Shown here: positions 52,077-62,414 of the stretch, piece by piece | How positions within the stretch are numbered: position 1 is the stretch's first letter | Layout of the letters: every line of letters starts with the position of its first letter | Assembly: GCF_023156245.1 (NCBI RefSeq) | Contig: NZ_JAKZAH010000002.1 | Location: 172,563 to 236,562, forward strand | Length of the DNA: 64,000 nt | Reading direction: 5' to 3' | Source: Marinobacter bryozoorum | Lineage (GTDB): Bacteria; Pseudomonadota; Gammaproteobacteria; Pseudomonadales; Oleiphilaceae | Program-made: the position numbers and the translations under genes | The notes under the pieces: model-generated | What the model was told of the DNA's origin: nothing | The model's input: only the letters and a program-made list of their open reading frames with translations | The model's database searches: none

Positions 52077-53179
52077 AAATCAGATCCTGTGTTCACAGAC
52101 GTGGACGCCCCGGTTTCAACCCGGGGTACTCGGCGGGTGACTCCGGTCAGCAACTCATAGCTGATCGTACCGGCGCAGGCCGCCACTTCATCAACGGGGA
52201 TATGCTCACCCCAGAGCTCCACCGTATCGCCAATGGTTGCCGCGGGTATATCGCCCAGGTCAACCGCCAGCATGTCCATGGAAACCCGGCCGATTAACGG
52301 TGCCCGGGTACCCCGGATCCATACCGGCGTGCCATTCACCGCATGACGGGGATAGCCATCGCCGTAACCGATACACACCATACCCATGCGGGTGGGCCGG
52401 GTAGCTCGCCAGGTTTCGCCATAGCCAACGGCATCGCCGGTCGCCAGCTCCCGGGTGGCAATCAGCCGCGATTCCAGGGTCATCACAGCCTTTAAGCCCA
52501 GTTCCGGTCCGTAACGTTCCAGCATGGGAGAACCCCCGTAAACCATGATGCCGGGCCGGGTACGGTCAAACAGGGGCTGGCCGGGCCTGAAATGCGCCGC
52601 AGAGTTGGCCACACTCCGCACAATGTCTCCCAGCCCCGTCGTAGACCGGTCAAACACCTCTGTCTGCTGTGCGGTGCCCTGGCTCTGCTCATCGTCGGCA
52701 CAGGCAAAGTGAGTCATTACACCGGCAACCCTGATACCTGCCTGAGCCAGTTGCTCCCGCACCCTGCCCAGGTCCGCCGGCGCGAACCCCAGGCGATTCA
52801 TGCCGGAGTTGACCTTGAGCCAGACCTCCGGGCGACCGTGGCCGGCTTTCAGCCAGTCCAGCTGATGGGGTGAATGGACCACGACCGTAAAATTCTCGGC
52901 CTCGGAAATGCGCAGATCATCCGCCTCATGAACCCCCTGCATCAACAGGACGGGCTGGGACAGACCAGCCGCTCTCAGCACAGCCGCCTCTTCCAGGCAG
53001 GCGACTGCATAGTAGTCGGTATCACCGGAGAGCGCCCGTGCTACACGCTCGATACCATGCCCGTAGCCGTCCGCCTTGACCACCGCCATGGCACGAGCCG
53101 GGGCTGCCCGCTCTTTCGCGATACGGAAGTTATGGCGCAGGTTGTCCAGGTGTATACGGGCAACGGTGGCTCGCGGCAT
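52073..53179 (-). CDS. alr: Alanine racemase
   Basis: 368 residues. PLP enzyme producing D-alanine for peptidoglycan. The PLP Lys is K35 in V-V-K-A-D-G-Y-G-H-G; the second catalytic Tyr lies in G-Y-G-D-G-Y-P-R. ATG overlaps the dnaB stop (ATGA), as is common for dnaB-alr in this group. Confidence 0.94.
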   Translation of the reverse strand: MPRATVARIHLDNLRHNFRIAKERAAPARAMAVVKADGYGHGIERVARALSGDTDYYAVACLEEAAVLRAAGLSQPVLLMQGVHEADDLRISEAENFTVVVHSPHQLDWLKAGHGRPEVWLKVNSGMNRLGFAPADLGRVREQLAQAGIRVAGVMTHFACADDEQSQGTAQQTEVFDRSTTGLGDIVRSVANSAAHFRPGQPLFDRTRPGIMVYGGSPMLERYGPELGLKAVMTLESRLIATRELATGDAVGYGETWRATRPTRMGMVCIGYGDGYPRHAVNGTPVWIRGTRAPLIGRVSMDMLAVDLGDIPAATIGDTVELWGEHIPVDEVAACAGTISYELLTGVTRRVPRVETGASTSVNTGSDL

Positions 53180-54576
53180 CAGTAATCCCCGCCGTAACTG
53201 CCGTGGGCCAGGTCTTCGAACTTGGTGTACTTGCCAATAAAGGCGAGGCGCACGGTACCAATGGGGCCATTCCGTTGCTTGCCGATGATAATCTCGGCAA
53301 TGCCCTTGTCCTGGGTATCCTCGTTATAGACCTCATCCCGGTACACGAACATGATCACGTCTGCATCCTGCTCAATAGCGCCGGATTCCCGCAGGTCCGA
53401 GTTTACCGGTCGCTTGTTGGGCCGCTGCTCCAGGCTACGATTCAACTGCGACAGGGCGACCACCGGGCAGCTGAGTTCCTTGGCCAGGCCTTTCAGGGAC
53501 CGGGAGATCTCGGAGATCTCGGCCGTCCGCCCCTCGGTGTTACCCGGTACCCGCATCAGCTGCAGATAGTCCACCATGATCAGGCTGAGCTTGCCACCGT
53601 TCTCCCGGGCGATACGGCGGGCACGGGAGCGCATCTCGGTGGGGCTGAGGCCGGGGGTATCGTCAATATAGAGAGGCTTGTCCTTCAACAAACTGACGGC
53701 GGACGTGAGCCTCGGCCAGTCCTCCTCCTCCAGCTTGCCGCTGCGCATACGGGTCTGGTCGATTCGCCCGAGCGACGACAGCATACGCATGACGATCGAG
53801 TCCGCCGGCATTTCCATACTGAACACCAGGATGGGCTCCCCGGAAGACAACAGGGCGTTTTCCACGATATTCATGGCAAAGGTGGTCTTACCCATGGAAG
53901 GACGACCCGCCACGATAATCAGGTCCGCCGGCTGCATACCGGAAGTCCACTCATCCAGGTCGGTAAAGCCAGTGGTCAGACCGGTCACCTTCTCCCCGGA
54001 CTCGAACAGCTCTTCGATGCGGGTCAGCGCCTGGGTAAGAATGGGGTTAATGGCCTTCGGGCCTGAGCCTTCCTTGGTGCGGGACTCGGCGATACGAAAC
54101 ACATTGCGCTCGGCCTCATCCAGGAGATCGGAGCTGGTCCGGCCCTGGGGGTTGAAGGCCGAGTCCACGATGCCTCCGGAAACCTCGATCAGCTGCCGCA
54201 GAATGGAGCGCTCGGCCACGATCTGGGCATAGGCGCGAATGTTCGCCGCGCTGGGGGTCTTTTCCGCCAGCTCCGCCAGGTAGGAAAGGCCACCGGCGTC
54301 TTCAATATCCCCGGCCCTTTCCAGGTACTCTGCCAGGGTAACCACATCGAGTGGTTCGCTCTCGGAGGCGAGGCGCTCGACAGCGGCATAGATCAGGCGA
54401 TGATCCTGGCGATAGAAGTCACCGGCGGTCACCACCTCGGATACTTCATCAAAGCGCCGGTTATCCAGCATCAGGCCACCCAGTACGGCCTGCTCGGCTT
54501 CCACGGAATGGGGAGGAATCTTTACCCTGGAGGTTTCCAGATCACTGCTGGACGCCTTGAAACTGCTGGTGGCCAT
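53179..54576 (-). CDS. dnaB: Replicative DNA helicase
   Basis: 465 residues. N-terminal primase-binding domain (20-125), linker and RecA-like ATPase with Walker A G-R-P-S-M-G-K-T-T and Walker B L-I-M-V-D-Y-L-Q-L-M. It unwinds DNA at replication forks. Start 54576 is chosen; the frame is open upstream but lacks homology. This is probably the host helicase that the prophage replication protein recruits. Confidence 0.94.
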   Translation of the reverse strand: MATSSFKASSSDLETSRVKIPPHSVEAEQAVLGGLMLDNRRFDEVSEVVTAGDFYRQDHRLIYAAVERLASESEPLDVVTLAEYLERAGDIEDAGGLSYLAELAEKTPSAANIRAYAQIVAERSILRQLIEVSGGIVDSAFNPQGRTSSDLLDEAERNVFRIAESRTKEGSGPKAINPILTQALTRIEELFESGEKVTGLTTGFTDLDEWTSGMQPADLIIVAGRPSMGKTTFAMNIVENALLSSGEPILVFSMEMPADSIVMRMLSSLGRIDQTRMRSGKLEEEDWPRLTSAVSLLKDKPLYIDDTPGLSPTEMRSRARRIARENGGKLSLIMVDYLQLMRVPGNTEGRTAEISEISRSLKGLAKELSCPVVALSQLNRSLEQRPNKRPVNSDLRESGAIEQDADVIMFVYRDEVYNEDTQDKGIAEIIIGKQRNGPIGTVRLAFIGKYTKFEDLAHGSYGGDY

Positions 54577-54668
54577 GGACTTTCTCGGATACCGGAATAC
54601 GAATGGAGTCACCCGGGCCGGCCCTGGATTTCGGAGCAGGCGGGGATATTCAAGGATACCAGAAACAC

Positions 54669-54704
54669 ACAGGCCCGGAAGCTGCCTGAGCAGTCCGGGC
54701 CTGT
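54669..54704 (-). terminator. Terminator between rplI and dnaB
   Basis: Perfect 11-bp stem ACAGGCCCGGA/TCCGGGCCTGT with a 14-base loop. A second hairpin GTGGAC/GTCCAC lies at 54720-54741. Read leftward the first ends in GTTTCT, a short T run. Confidence 0.65.
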
Positions 54705-54770
54705 GAAACTGAGAACCCCGTGGACTGGCAGCGCCGTCCACAGGGCCTCACTTCATGACGGACTCGGAGT

Positions 54771-55217
54771 TCAGTCGGCGACAACCGCCAGCTGAACGGT
54801 GACAGTCACGTCAGAATGCAGCTGAAGCTCGATTTCGTACTCACCGGTAACCCGGATCGGGCCTTCCGGCAGACGAACTTCGCTCTTCTCGACTTCAGTG
54901 CCGCCAGCAGTGATGGCGTCAGAGATGTCGCGAACACCGATAGAACCGAACAGCTTGCCTTCGTCACCGGCCTTGGAGCTGATAGTGAAGGACTGACCTT
55001 CCAGCGCCTCGGCACGGGACTGGGCAGCAGCCAGCTTGTCGGCGGCAGCCTTTTCCAGTTCTGCACGGCGCTCTTCGAACGCCTGCAGGTTTTCGGTGGT
55101 CGCTGCTACGGCCTTGCCGTAAGGCAGCAGGTAGTTACGGCCATAGCCGGACTTGACCTTGACCTTGTCACCCAGGGAACCCAGGTTTGCCACTTTTTCG
55201 AGCAGAATAACTTCCAT
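54771..55217 (-). CDS. rplI: 50S ribosomal protein L9
   Basis: 148 residues, normal L9. The N-terminal [13 protein letters not shown] and [11 protein letters not shown] are diagnostic. Last gene of the rpsF-rpsR-DUF2232-rplI operon. Confidence 0.96.
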   Translation of the reverse strand: MEVILLEKVANLGSLGDKVKVKSGYGRNYLLPYGKAVAATTENLQAFEERRAELEKAAADKLAAAQSRAEALEGQSFTISSKAGDEGKLFGSIGVRDISDAITAGGTEVEKSEVRLPEGPIRVTGEYEIELQLHSDVTVTVQLAVVAD

Positions 55218-55237
55218 CTCGTTAACCTCTTCGTGCT

Positions 55238-56104
55238 TTATTCAGCCGGACCGGCAGGCTTTATACGGCCCCGGATATCCAGCCAGCTATCCACAATTGC
55301 CAACAGCATCAACAACAAACTGATCGTAAAACCCTGAACCACAAGCAAGGCGTAGAACACCACGAGCCACAGGTTACTGGCGTTCCTGCGACCGACCACA
55401 CCATGTACCAGCGCGATACCAGCCACCAGCAGCGGCAGACCGGCCACCCAGCCCAGCAGCATCGGATTGATTCCGATGACCGGGGCCACCAGCAGCAACA
55501 ACACACACAGTGCCGCTACGCCGCGTGACAGACGGAAGCCGTGAAACTCACGGCGGAAACCGCCCGGGTTATACAGTGCGGCCTGCCAGTACCTGGACAG
55601 CATCGCCACCGCGACAGCCATGCCCAGATAGGAGCCCGGCATAAGACCCTCCACCATACTGCGAAGGGCCGGCTCAAGCTCGCCGCCCAGCTGCTGCGCC
55701 ATGTCCGGATACGCCCACTCATAAAGACTCATGAACGCTTCGGTCACTTGCTGCAGCATGCCGGAAAACAGCACCGGCAACGCCAGGCCGATGACCAGCC
55801 CGAGTCCGGAGCCTGCCAGCAGGCTCTTCTCCCAGGACACGGTACTGCGAAGTACCGCGGTCATCAGAAATACCAGCAACAACACCGATATGACTGTCGG
55901 CTCATTGCCAATCCAGGCCCAGCCCAGGGCCGGCAACAGCGCCCAGAGGGCAACATTGAGCCCCTGGGTAACCCCCAGGCGGAGTATGACCAGGCCAACA
56001 ACCGCTGCGCCTATCCATGACAGATAGGGTATCGCGGTTGCAAGGGCAGCAACGCCGCCCGCTTGCAGGGGACCGCGCATTACATACTGTGCCAGTGCAC
56101 GCAT
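55238..56104 (-). CDS. Membrane protein DUF2232
   Basis: 288 residues with about eight hydrophobic helices. Membership in DUF2232 is suggested by its position between rpsR and rplI, the standard location in Marinobacter- and Pseudomonas-like genomes. Function is unknown. Confidence 0.8.
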   Translation of the reverse strand: MRALAQYVMRGPLQAGGVAALATAIPYLSWIGAAVVGLVILRLGVTQGLNVALWALLPALGWAWIGNEPTVISVLLLVFLMTAVLRSTVSWEKSLLAGSGLGLVIGLALPVLFSGMLQQVTEAFMSLYEWAYPDMAQQLGGELEPALRSMVEGLMPGSYLGMAVAVAMLSRYWQAALYNPGGFRREFHGFRLSRGVAALCVLLLLVAPVIGINPMLLGWVAGLPLLVAGIALVHGVVGRRNASNLWLVVFYALLVVQGFTISLLLMLLAIVDSWLDIRGRIKPAGPAE

Positions 56105-56125
56105 GGTCCCGGGTCCTGTACGATC

Positions 56126-56356
56126 TTAGTTGTCGTGGCTGTCCGAGTACGGCAGCAGGGCCAGGTAACGAGCGCGCTTGATGGCGGTCGCCAGCTGACG
56201 CTGATAACGGGCCTTGGTGCCGGTGATACGGCTGGGCACGATCTTGCCGGTTTCAGTGATGTAACCTTTCAGGGTGTCCAGATCCTTGTAATCGATCTCT
56301 TTGACACCTTCTGCCGTGAAGCGGCAGAACTTACGACGTCTGAAAAAACGAGCCAT
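56126..56356 (-). CDS. rpsR: 30S ribosomal protein S18
   Basis: 76 residues. [13 protein letters not shown] at the N-terminus and I-V-P-S-R-I-T-G-T are diagnostic. ATG 56356 follows GAGGAG. Confidence 0.96.
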   Translation of the reverse strand: MARFFRRRKFCRFTAEGVKEIDYKDLDTLKGYITETGKIVPSRITGTKARYQRQLATAIKRARYLALLPYSDSHDN

Positions 56357-56386
56357 TGATAAACTCCTCAACTCCGGATGGGGTGA

Positions 56387-56797
56387 TTACTCTTCTTCGT
56401 CCTGGGACTTTTCCTCACGACGCTCACTGTTCTCAGTGGTGCGACGCGGACGGTCGTCGGAACGACGATCTTCCCGGGACTCAGCTGCCTTCATCGGAGA
56501 CATTTCTGTGTCCGGACCATCACGACGGATCACCAGGTCACGGATGATCGCATCGTTGAAACGGAAGTTGTGAGCCAGCTCGTCCAGTGCGGCCTGTGAA
56601 CATTCAACGTTCATCAGGACGTAGTGAGCCTTGTGGATCTTGTTGATCGGGTAGGCCAGGTGACGGCGCCCCCAATCCTCAAGACGGTGAATCTGACCGC
56701 CATCATCGGTGATGAGGCCGGTGTAACGCTCGATCATCGCGGGCACTTGCTCGCTCTGATCGGGATGCACCATGAATACGATTTCGTAGTGACGCAT
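56387..56797 (-). CDS. rpsF: 30S ribosomal protein S6
   Basis: 136 residues. [15 protein letters not shown] begins the S6 domain. The tail after about residue 100 is charged and ends in D-E-E-E, like the Glu-modified S6 tails of gammaproteobacteria. First gene of its operon. Confidence 0.96.
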   Translation of the reverse strand: MRHYEIVFMVHPDQSEQVPAMIERYTGLITDDGGQIHRLEDWGRRHLAYPINKIHKAHYVLMNVECSQAALDELAHNFRFNDAIIRDLVIRRDGPDTEMSPMKAAESREDRRSDDRPRRTTENSERREEKSQDEEE

Positions 56798-56954
56798 GTT
56801 TTCTCCCTACGGTTTGAACAGCCTCCAGCAGGTGTATCCGCTCTGCAGGAAGCAAGGAGTTGGCAGCTGGTGCCTGTAAACACAGGCGCCTGAACTGCCG
56901 ATTTTGGGGATTTGTCAGTAAAATCCGCAAGATAATGCAGATTTCAGACAACAA

Positions 56955-56980
56955 AACCCCGCCCCTTGAAAAAAGGGGTG
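56955..56980 (-). terminator. Possible terminator after rlmB
   Basis: Read leftward, CCCC and GGGG arms enclose an A/T loop and are followed by CGGGGTTTTG. It lies between the rlmB stop and the rpsF start. Short stem, so the call is weak. Confidence 0.35.
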
Positions 56981-57014
56981 ACGCATTCTATGCCCATGGG
57001 GGATTCGTTGCAAG

Positions 57015-57758
57015 CTATCCGGCGCCCTGACGCTGGCGCACAGCCTCGTAGAGGCAGACCCCGGTCGCAACCGACACATTGAGACTGTCCACCAGGCCGT
57101 GCATGGGGATCTTGATCAAGTGATCACAGTGCTCGCGGGTGAGGCGCCGCATGCCCTTACCTTCGGCACCCATCACCAGGCCAACAGGTCCCTTGAAATC
57201 CGCCTGGTACAGGGAGACCCCAGCCTCGCCGGCCGTGCCGATCAGCCAGACACCCTGCTCCTGCAAGGTGCGCAGGCAGCGCGCCAGGTTGGTGACCCGC
57301 ACAAAGGGGATGGTTTCCGCGGCGCCGCAGGCAACCTTGCGCGCGATGGGGTTGAGCGTGGCGGATTTGTCTTTCGGTACGATCACCGCCGCCACTCCCG
57401 CCCCATCGGCGGTGCGCATGCACGCGCCGAGATTGTGAGGATCGGTCACACCATCCAGGATGAGCAGCAGCGGCGGCTCCGACCGGCCCGCCAGCATCCG
57501 GTAAAGATCATCCTCGGTCCACTCCCGGCTCTCGCTGACCTGGGCCACGACTCCCTGATGGGCACCGGAAACCCGGGCATCCAGCTCCTTGCGATGCACT
57601 ACCTGCCAGCGCACCCCGAGCTGATCCAGTCCTTCGGTAATCTGCCTGACCCGGCGATCCTGCCGACCCTGCTGAATCCAGACCTGCTGCAGTCGCTCCG
57701 GCTCCTTTTTCAGAACCGCGTCCACCGCATGCCAGCCAAAGACAAATTCTTCCGACAC
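57015..57758 (-). CDS. rlmB: 23S rRNA (guanosine-2'-O-)-methyltransferase
   Basis: 247 residues, SpoU/TrmH family. Knot motifs are seen in [20 protein letters not shown] and [15 protein letters not shown]. It methylates G2251 of 23S rRNA. It lies 18 bp after rnr, the usual rnr-rlmB pair. Confidence 0.94.
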   Translation of the reverse strand: MSEEFVFGWHAVDAVLKKEPERLQQVWIQQGRQDRRVRQITEGLDQLGVRWQVVHRKELDARVSGAHQGVVAQVSESREWTEDDLYRMLAGRSEPPLLLILDGVTDPHNLGACMRTADGAGVAAVIVPKDKSATLNPIARKVACGAAETIPFVRVTNLARCLRTLQEQGVWLIGTAGEAGVSLYQADFKGPVGLVMGAEGKGMRRLTREHCDHLIKIPMHGLVDSLNVSVATGVCLYEAVRQRQGAG

Positions 57759-57776
57759 GTCGTCTTTCCTTCCCGG

Positions 57777-60290
57777 TTATCGGCTGGCGCCGGTTTTCTT
57801 GCGACCGCCGCCCCTGCGACCTGGGCCCTTGCCCGAGGCGGACTTGCTATCATCACCCCGCTTTCCCGACGACTTCCTGGAAGCCTCCCGGGACGCTTCC
57901 GCCGCTAACTGATCCTTGGCGGAAGGCTTGCGGGAACGGGAGCGGCCCTTGCCACCCTTGCCGGCCTTGCTGTCCCCGGCCTGGTGCTCTGCAGCCTTGC
58001 CTTTCGCACTACTAGCTCCGCCCTTACCGGACGCCTTGCGACCACCGGACCGCCGGCTTGGTTCACTGACCAGCTCCAGGTCAATCTTGCGATCATCCAG
58101 GTCCACCCGAACAACCTGCACCCGCACTTCATCACCCAGGCGGAAACTGGTCGCCGTCCGCTCGCCCACCAGGCGATGCTTGGCAGAGTCATGGTGGTAG
58201 TAATCCCCACCCAGGGTAGAAATGTGCACCAGACCTTCTATATAGATGCCCTCCAGCTCGACAAAGAAACCAAAAGGCACCACCGCGGCGATAACACCGT
58301 CGAAGGTCTCACCCACATGCTCCCGCAGGAACTCGCACTTGAGCCACGCCATCACGTCCCGGGTGGCGTCATCCGCCCGGCGCTCGGTCATGGAGCAGTG
58401 CTCACCCAGCTGGACCATCCGGGCCTGGTCATAGGGGTATTCCGCCAGCTCCGGATCACGCCTGGGCGGCGGCTCTACGTCCTTGACCGGCTCGTCACGA
58501 TGCACAACGGACTTTATAGCCCGGTGCACGATCAGGTCCGGGTACCGACGAATCGGCGAGGTAAAGTGAGCATAGCTGGAGTAACCCAGCCCGAAGTGGC
58601 CACTTTCTTCCGGGCTATAGACCGCCTGGCTCAGGGACCTCAGCATCACCATCTGGATCACATGGGCATCAGGCCGGTCCTTGATACTGTTGAGCAACTC
58701 CTGGTAATCCGCCGAGGTTGGCTTGTCGCCACCACCGAGTTGCAGACCCAGCTCACCCAGGAACAGGCGCACCGCCTGCAGCCGCTCTTCGGACGGGCCG
58801 TCGTGCACCCGGTACAGGGCCGGCATCCTGTACTTCTTCAGGAAGCGCGCCGTGGCCACGTTGGCGCAGAGCATGCACTCCTCAACGATCTTGTGCGCGT
58901 CGTTACGCTGTACCGGAACAATCTCCTCAATCTTGCGATTGGCATCGAAGATGACCCGGGTTTCGGTGGTTTCAAAGTCGATCGCGCCACGCTCTGTGCG
59001 AGCCTTGCGCAGCAGTTTATACAGTCCGTAAAGGTCATGCAGCTGAGGCAGGATATCGGAATACAGCTGGCACAGGCTGATGCCGTTCTCGGTATCCGGA
59101 TGCTCCAGCATCTTGCTGACCTTGGTGTAGGTCAGGCGCGCATGGCTGTGCATTACGGCCTGGTAAAACTTGTAGCCACTGATACGACCAGAGGCACTGA
59201 CCGTCACATCTGCCACCATGCAGAGTCGATCAACCCCCGGGTTCAGGGAACACAGCCCGTTGGAGAGCTTCTCCGGCAACATGGGCACCACATGGTCCGG
59301 GAAGTACACCGAGGTCCCCCGGTTTATGGCCTCCTCGTCCAGTGGCGAGCCCGGCCGGACATAGTGGGACACGTCTGCAATGGCCACCAGCAAACGGTAA
59401 CCGCCCCGGGGACGGCGCTCACAATAGAGGGCATCGTCAAAGTCCCGCGCTGTCTCATCATCGATAGTGACCAGCGGCAGGTGCCGGATATCCACCCGGT
59501 TTTCCTTGTCCTCCGGCTTTACCTCATCGGCAATCGCAGCGGCCTGGTGCCCCACTTCCGGCGGCCAGGCGTGGGGAATATCGTAGGAGCGGATGGCCAC
59601 ATCGATTTCCATACCTGGCGCCATGTGCTCGCCCAACACTTCCACCACCCGGCCGGTGGGCTTGGTACGCTGGGTTGGCTGACGCACGATATCCACCACC
59701 ACATACTGCCCGTGGCGAGCCTTGCCGCAATCTTCCTCGGCAATCATGATCTCGTTATTGATGCGGGGGTTCTCCGGCACGATAAAGGAGATGCCGCTTT
59801 CCCGGAACAACCGGCCAACCGTCTGAGTGGTGCGGTGCTCAAGCACCTCAACGACCTTTCCTTCCCGCCGACCACGGTCATCCACACTTTCTACCCGTGC
59901 AGCCACGCGGTCGCCATGAAAGACCTGGCGCATCTGGCGGGCACTGAGGAACAGATCGGAGCCCCCATCGTCCGGCATCAGGAAGCCAAAGCCATCCTTG
60001 TGCCCGGACACCCGGCCGGTGACCAGGTCGGCCTCATCAATGGGCAGGTAACGCCCCTTACGGTTACAGATCATCTGCCCGTCACGACACATGGCGATCA
60101 GCCGGCGGCGCAGGGCTTCAATGCCCTCCTCGCTGGTCTGGCCAAGTTCCTCGCACAGGGTCTCGTGGGTCGCGGGCGCCCCCCGCTGGCGAAGATGCTC
60201 GAGAATGAATTCCCGGCTCTGTATCGGGTTATCGTATTTCTGTGCTTCGCGATCCGCATGGGGATCGCGCGGCTCTTTCCTGGAAACCAT
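57777..60290 (-). CDS. rnr: Ribonuclease R
   Basis: 837 residues. N-terminal helix-turn-helix and cold-shock domains, RNB catalytic core with D-D-E-T-A-R-D-F-D-D-A (about 310), S1 domain (about 660-740) and a long Lys/Arg/Ser/Gly-rich tail (750-837) used to bind structured RNA. It degrades structured RNA from the 3' end. Start 60290 follows AGAGGAAAGAG. Confidence 0.95.
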   Translation of the reverse strand: MVSRKEPRDPHADREAQKYDNPIQSREFILEHLRQRGAPATHETLCEELGQTSEEGIEALRRRLIAMCRDGQMICNRKGRYLPIDEADLVTGRVSGHKDGFGFLMPDDGGSDLFLSARQMRQVFHGDRVAARVESVDDRGRREGKVVEVLEHRTTQTVGRLFRESGISFIVPENPRINNEIMIAEEDCGKARHGQYVVVDIVRQPTQRTKPTGRVVEVLGEHMAPGMEIDVAIRSYDIPHAWPPEVGHQAAAIADEVKPEDKENRVDIRHLPLVTIDDETARDFDDALYCERRPRGGYRLLVAIADVSHYVRPGSPLDEEAINRGTSVYFPDHVVPMLPEKLSNGLCSLNPGVDRLCMVADVTVSASGRISGYKFYQAVMHSHARLTYTKVSKMLEHPDTENGISLCQLYSDILPQLHDLYGLYKLLRKARTERGAIDFETTETRVIFDANRKIEEIVPVQRNDAHKIVEECMLCANVATARFLKKYRMPALYRVHDGPSEERLQAVRLFLGELGLQLGGGDKPTSADYQELLNSIKDRPDAHVIQMVMLRSLSQAVYSPEESGHFGLGYSSYAHFTSPIRRYPDLIVHRAIKSVVHRDEPVKDVEPPPRRDPELAEYPYDQARMVQLGEHCSMTERRADDATRDVMAWLKCEFLREHVGETFDGVIAAVVPFGFFVELEGIYIEGLVHISTLGGDYYHHDSAKHRLVGERTATSFRLGDEVRVQVVRVDLDDRKIDLELVSEPSRRSGGRKASGKGGASSAKGKAAEHQAGDSKAGKGGKGRSRSRKPSAKDQLAAEASREASRKSSGKRGDDSKSASGKGPGRRGGGRKKTGASR

Positions 60291-60695
60291 GGTTTCTCTC
60301 TTTCCTCTGGTTATAGGCGGCATACGCCAGCCCAACCAGGTCCGGGCGCGCCCGTCTGACGTCCGGTTAATTCGGCAACGCTCTGCCCATGACACGGTCA
60401 AAGCACTGTCGAATTACCCGGACCAGACAGCACCTGGCGCACCGGATCTGGCATGAATGTACCGGGAGTATAACGCCCAGCCCCCGCCCCGGCCTAACAA
60501 AGCCGGGAAATAGCCTTAAGGGATCATCCCTACGCACTGTGATTTTTTTATGAATTCACCCGAAAAAATGTTTGACAGCTCCGAATCGAATCATTAAAGT
60601 ACGCGCCATCGGTTGAGGCGACAAGCCGAAGCCAGCAACCAAAGGCTTGAATTCGAAAAAGAATTCAGTAATATAGCCAGAAGTTGTAGTCACCT
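60291..60695. other. Divergent region between rnr and tRNA-Leu
   Basis: About 405 bp with no credible gene. It contains the tRNA promoter at 60572-60600 and must contain the rnr promoter, which I cannot point to. Confidence 0.4.
60572..60600 (+). promoter_or_regulatory. Sigma-70 promoter for tRNA-Leu
   Basis: TTGACA at 60572-60577 and TAAAGT at 60595-60600 with 17-bp spacing. GC-rich ACGCGCC follows the -10 box, the discriminator type of stringently controlled stable-RNA promoters. Confidence 0.75.
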
Positions 60696-60782
60696 GCCGA
60701 GGTGGTGAAATTGGTAGACACGCTAGCTTCAGGTGCTAGTGGGGGCAACCCCGTGGAGGTTCAAGTCCTCTCCTCGGCACCA
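60696..60782 (+). tRNA. tRNA-Leu (anticodon CAG)
   Basis: 87 nt including CCA. Acceptor GCCGAGG pairs with CCTCGGC; the anticodon arm is CTAGC-TTCAGGT-GCTAG, giving CAG; a long type-II variable arm and T arm GAGGT-TCAAGTC-CTCTC follow the Leu pattern. Intact, with a transposon terminus 28 bp downstream. Confidence 0.95.
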
Positions 60783-60809
60783 TTTCTTTCCCCAGGAAAT
60801 GGTCTAATC

Positions 60810-61013
60810 TGTCGTTTTACTCATAAGCATTCCGATCCGGAAACTATATCCTTCTCCCCGCCTATCTGATTGATCCTGTCAAAGCCTAAGCGTTCTTGGC
60901 CTGAAACTGAAACCAGTTATTAATCAGCTCCTTACGGGAAAACGCTCAGTCATGGAAACGTTATGCTTCCAGATTTCCCACTCAATTCGCGCAAATTGAG
61001 GAAGTAAATTGCT
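60810..61013. mobile_element. Probable transposon terminus with binding-site repeats
   Basis: TGTCGTTTTAC begins at 60810, 28 bp after the tRNA-Leu CCA end, as expected for a 5'-TGT Tn7/Tn5053-type terminus. Two 22-bp direct repeats follow at 60824-60845 and 60887-60908 (TAAGC...TTC...GAAACT, 16 of 22 identical, 63 bp apart); a weaker third lies near 60939-60960. Such repeats near the end resemble TnsB/TniA binding sites. The 5 bp TAATC before 60810 would be the target duplication. Confidence 0.6.
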
Positions 61014-62414
61014 TCAGGAAGCCATGGCGTCATTAGCCTCACCCCACAACGACGCAAGAACCTCTACGCGAATCCTCGACATTTCTGCCATTGAATGACG
61101 CTTCTGTAGATCTTCCGGAAGATGGCTAGTGACATTTTTCCAAGATGGCGCTTCTCCTTCTTCAATGGTTGTAAGGACAGCCGCCTGAATTGCCTCTCTC
61201 AACTGCTCTGAGCGCGTCAAGCTGAGGCCGTCCCGATACTCTTTGTAGAGATCTGAGACCCGCCGAACCTTCATGCCGAATAGGGACTCAAGGTAACCGA
61301 CGGAGACGCCGAGAGAGGACGCTATCTTCGATCTTGAGTGTGGGATCATTTCTCCGTTCAGAATGGCATCCAGATAACGATTGATCTGCTCAATCGAATG
61401 CGCTCGCCTGAGCTGTTTAAGAGACGGCTCTTCTTTACCAAGAACCTCCCCGTCAACGACTCGAAGCTCGCCTCGCGGGCAGGTCTTAATGTTCTTTCGG
61501 TTGGGACGGAGTCGCCGATGCTTAGTTCGTTTTTGTGCCTCGATTACTCCGATTCTACCTACAAGAATATCAGCCCATGGCAGTCCAAAATGCCCAAAGA
61601 CTTTCTCCACGCTGGATATAGCCGGCTTGGTCTCTCCGCTTAACCAGAGCTCCATGCAATGGCGATCAATTTTCAGATAACGAGCTAAACGCGGTACGCC
61701 CTCATCGGAAAACAGCAGAACCAGTCGACTTAGCTCTGATATCAGGTGCTCTTCTGACACTTCAGGCGGCGGCTGGTTGAGCCCGGACACCAGAGAGCAA
61801 AAAACCAGGCTCTCCTCGTACTCCTCCTCTCCACAAACCACATGAAAACTTTCCGATAAGGATTTTTGACAGTGGTGGCAGTATCCAACGGGCACCTTCG
61901 TCGACAGATAAGGCTGAGATTCAAGGCAGTGATGGCAGAAATCCCTCAACTTGCATTTATGCTCTGAGCAATGCGACACACGCTCCAGGCTCCACGCCAG
62001 TCGATCGAATCTCTCTCCCGATGAGTCGTCTTCGTGATAACACTTCGGACACCATTGTTTTTTCTTTCTGATCAAACCTCGAGCACTGTGATCAACATAA
62101 TCATGGAGATGCACCAGTGTCATCGCAGCAACAGTCTCAACAGGTAGGCCGACCAGTTCGGAGACCTTCTGCGCAATGGCTCCAGACTTGCTCGTCAACG
62201 AATTGAAACAGGTCGCAACTTCAGATTTGAGAAACCCTGAAGACTTGCCAACATCAATCGTTGAACTGATTAGCAATGCGGGTTTTACCGAGTGGTGCCA
62301 GGCGATGCGTCCCACATAAGAAGTGAGGGATTCTGTCATTTCGCCCTCGCCTCTGGGCGCTATGGCGCGGAAGGTACTCCTTGGATGAGCGCATAGGTAC
62401 TCTTCATGATACAT
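61014..62414 (-). CDS. tniQ: TniQ/TnsD-like target-selection protein
   Basis: 466 residues. The TniQ domain starts with P-R-G-E-G-E-M-T-E-S-L-T-S-Y and has the zinc-finger pattern C-P-K-C...H-C-S-E-H-K-C...F-C-H-H-C...Y-C-H-H-C (about 112-200). The C-terminal half (220-466) contains helix-turn-helix-like segments, longer than in Tn5053 TniQ and closer to TnsD, which recognises a fixed chromosomal site. Beside a tRNA gene it is the obvious candidate for tRNA-Leu recognition. It overlaps the tniB stop by 11 bp. Confidence 0.85.
   Translation of the reverse strand: MYHEEYLCAHPRSTFRAIAPRGEGEMTESLTSYVGRIAWHHSVKPALLISSTIDVGKSSGFLKSEVATCFNSLTSKSGAIAQKVSELVGLPVETVAAMTLVHLHDYVDHSARGLIRKKKQWCPKCYHEDDSSGERFDRLAWSLERVSHCSEHKCKLRDFCHHCLESQPYLSTKVPVGYCHHCQKSLSESFHVVCGEEEYEESLVFCSLVSGLNQPPPEVSEEHLISELSRLVLLFSDEGVPRLARYLKIDRHCMELWLSGETKPAISSVEKVFGHFGLPWADILVGRIGVIEAQKRTKHRRLRPNRKNIKTCPRGELRVVDGEVLGKEEPSLKQLRRAHSIEQINRYLDAILNGEMIPHSRSKIASSLGVSVGYLESLFGMKVRRVSDLYKEYRDGLSLTRSEQLREAIQAAVLTTIEEGEAPSWKNVTSHLPEDLQKRHSMAEMSRIRVEVLASLWGEANDAMAS

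Noticed and set aside
57984..60359. A 791-codon open frame on the plus strand
   Set aside because: Exact antisense of RNase R, which has intact catalytic motifs. Composition is that of a shadow frame.
60780..60802. Terminator directly after tRNA-Leu
   Set aside because: CCATTTC/GAAATGG can pair, but the stem is AT-rich and no T tract follows; may be chance or truncated by the transposon insertion.
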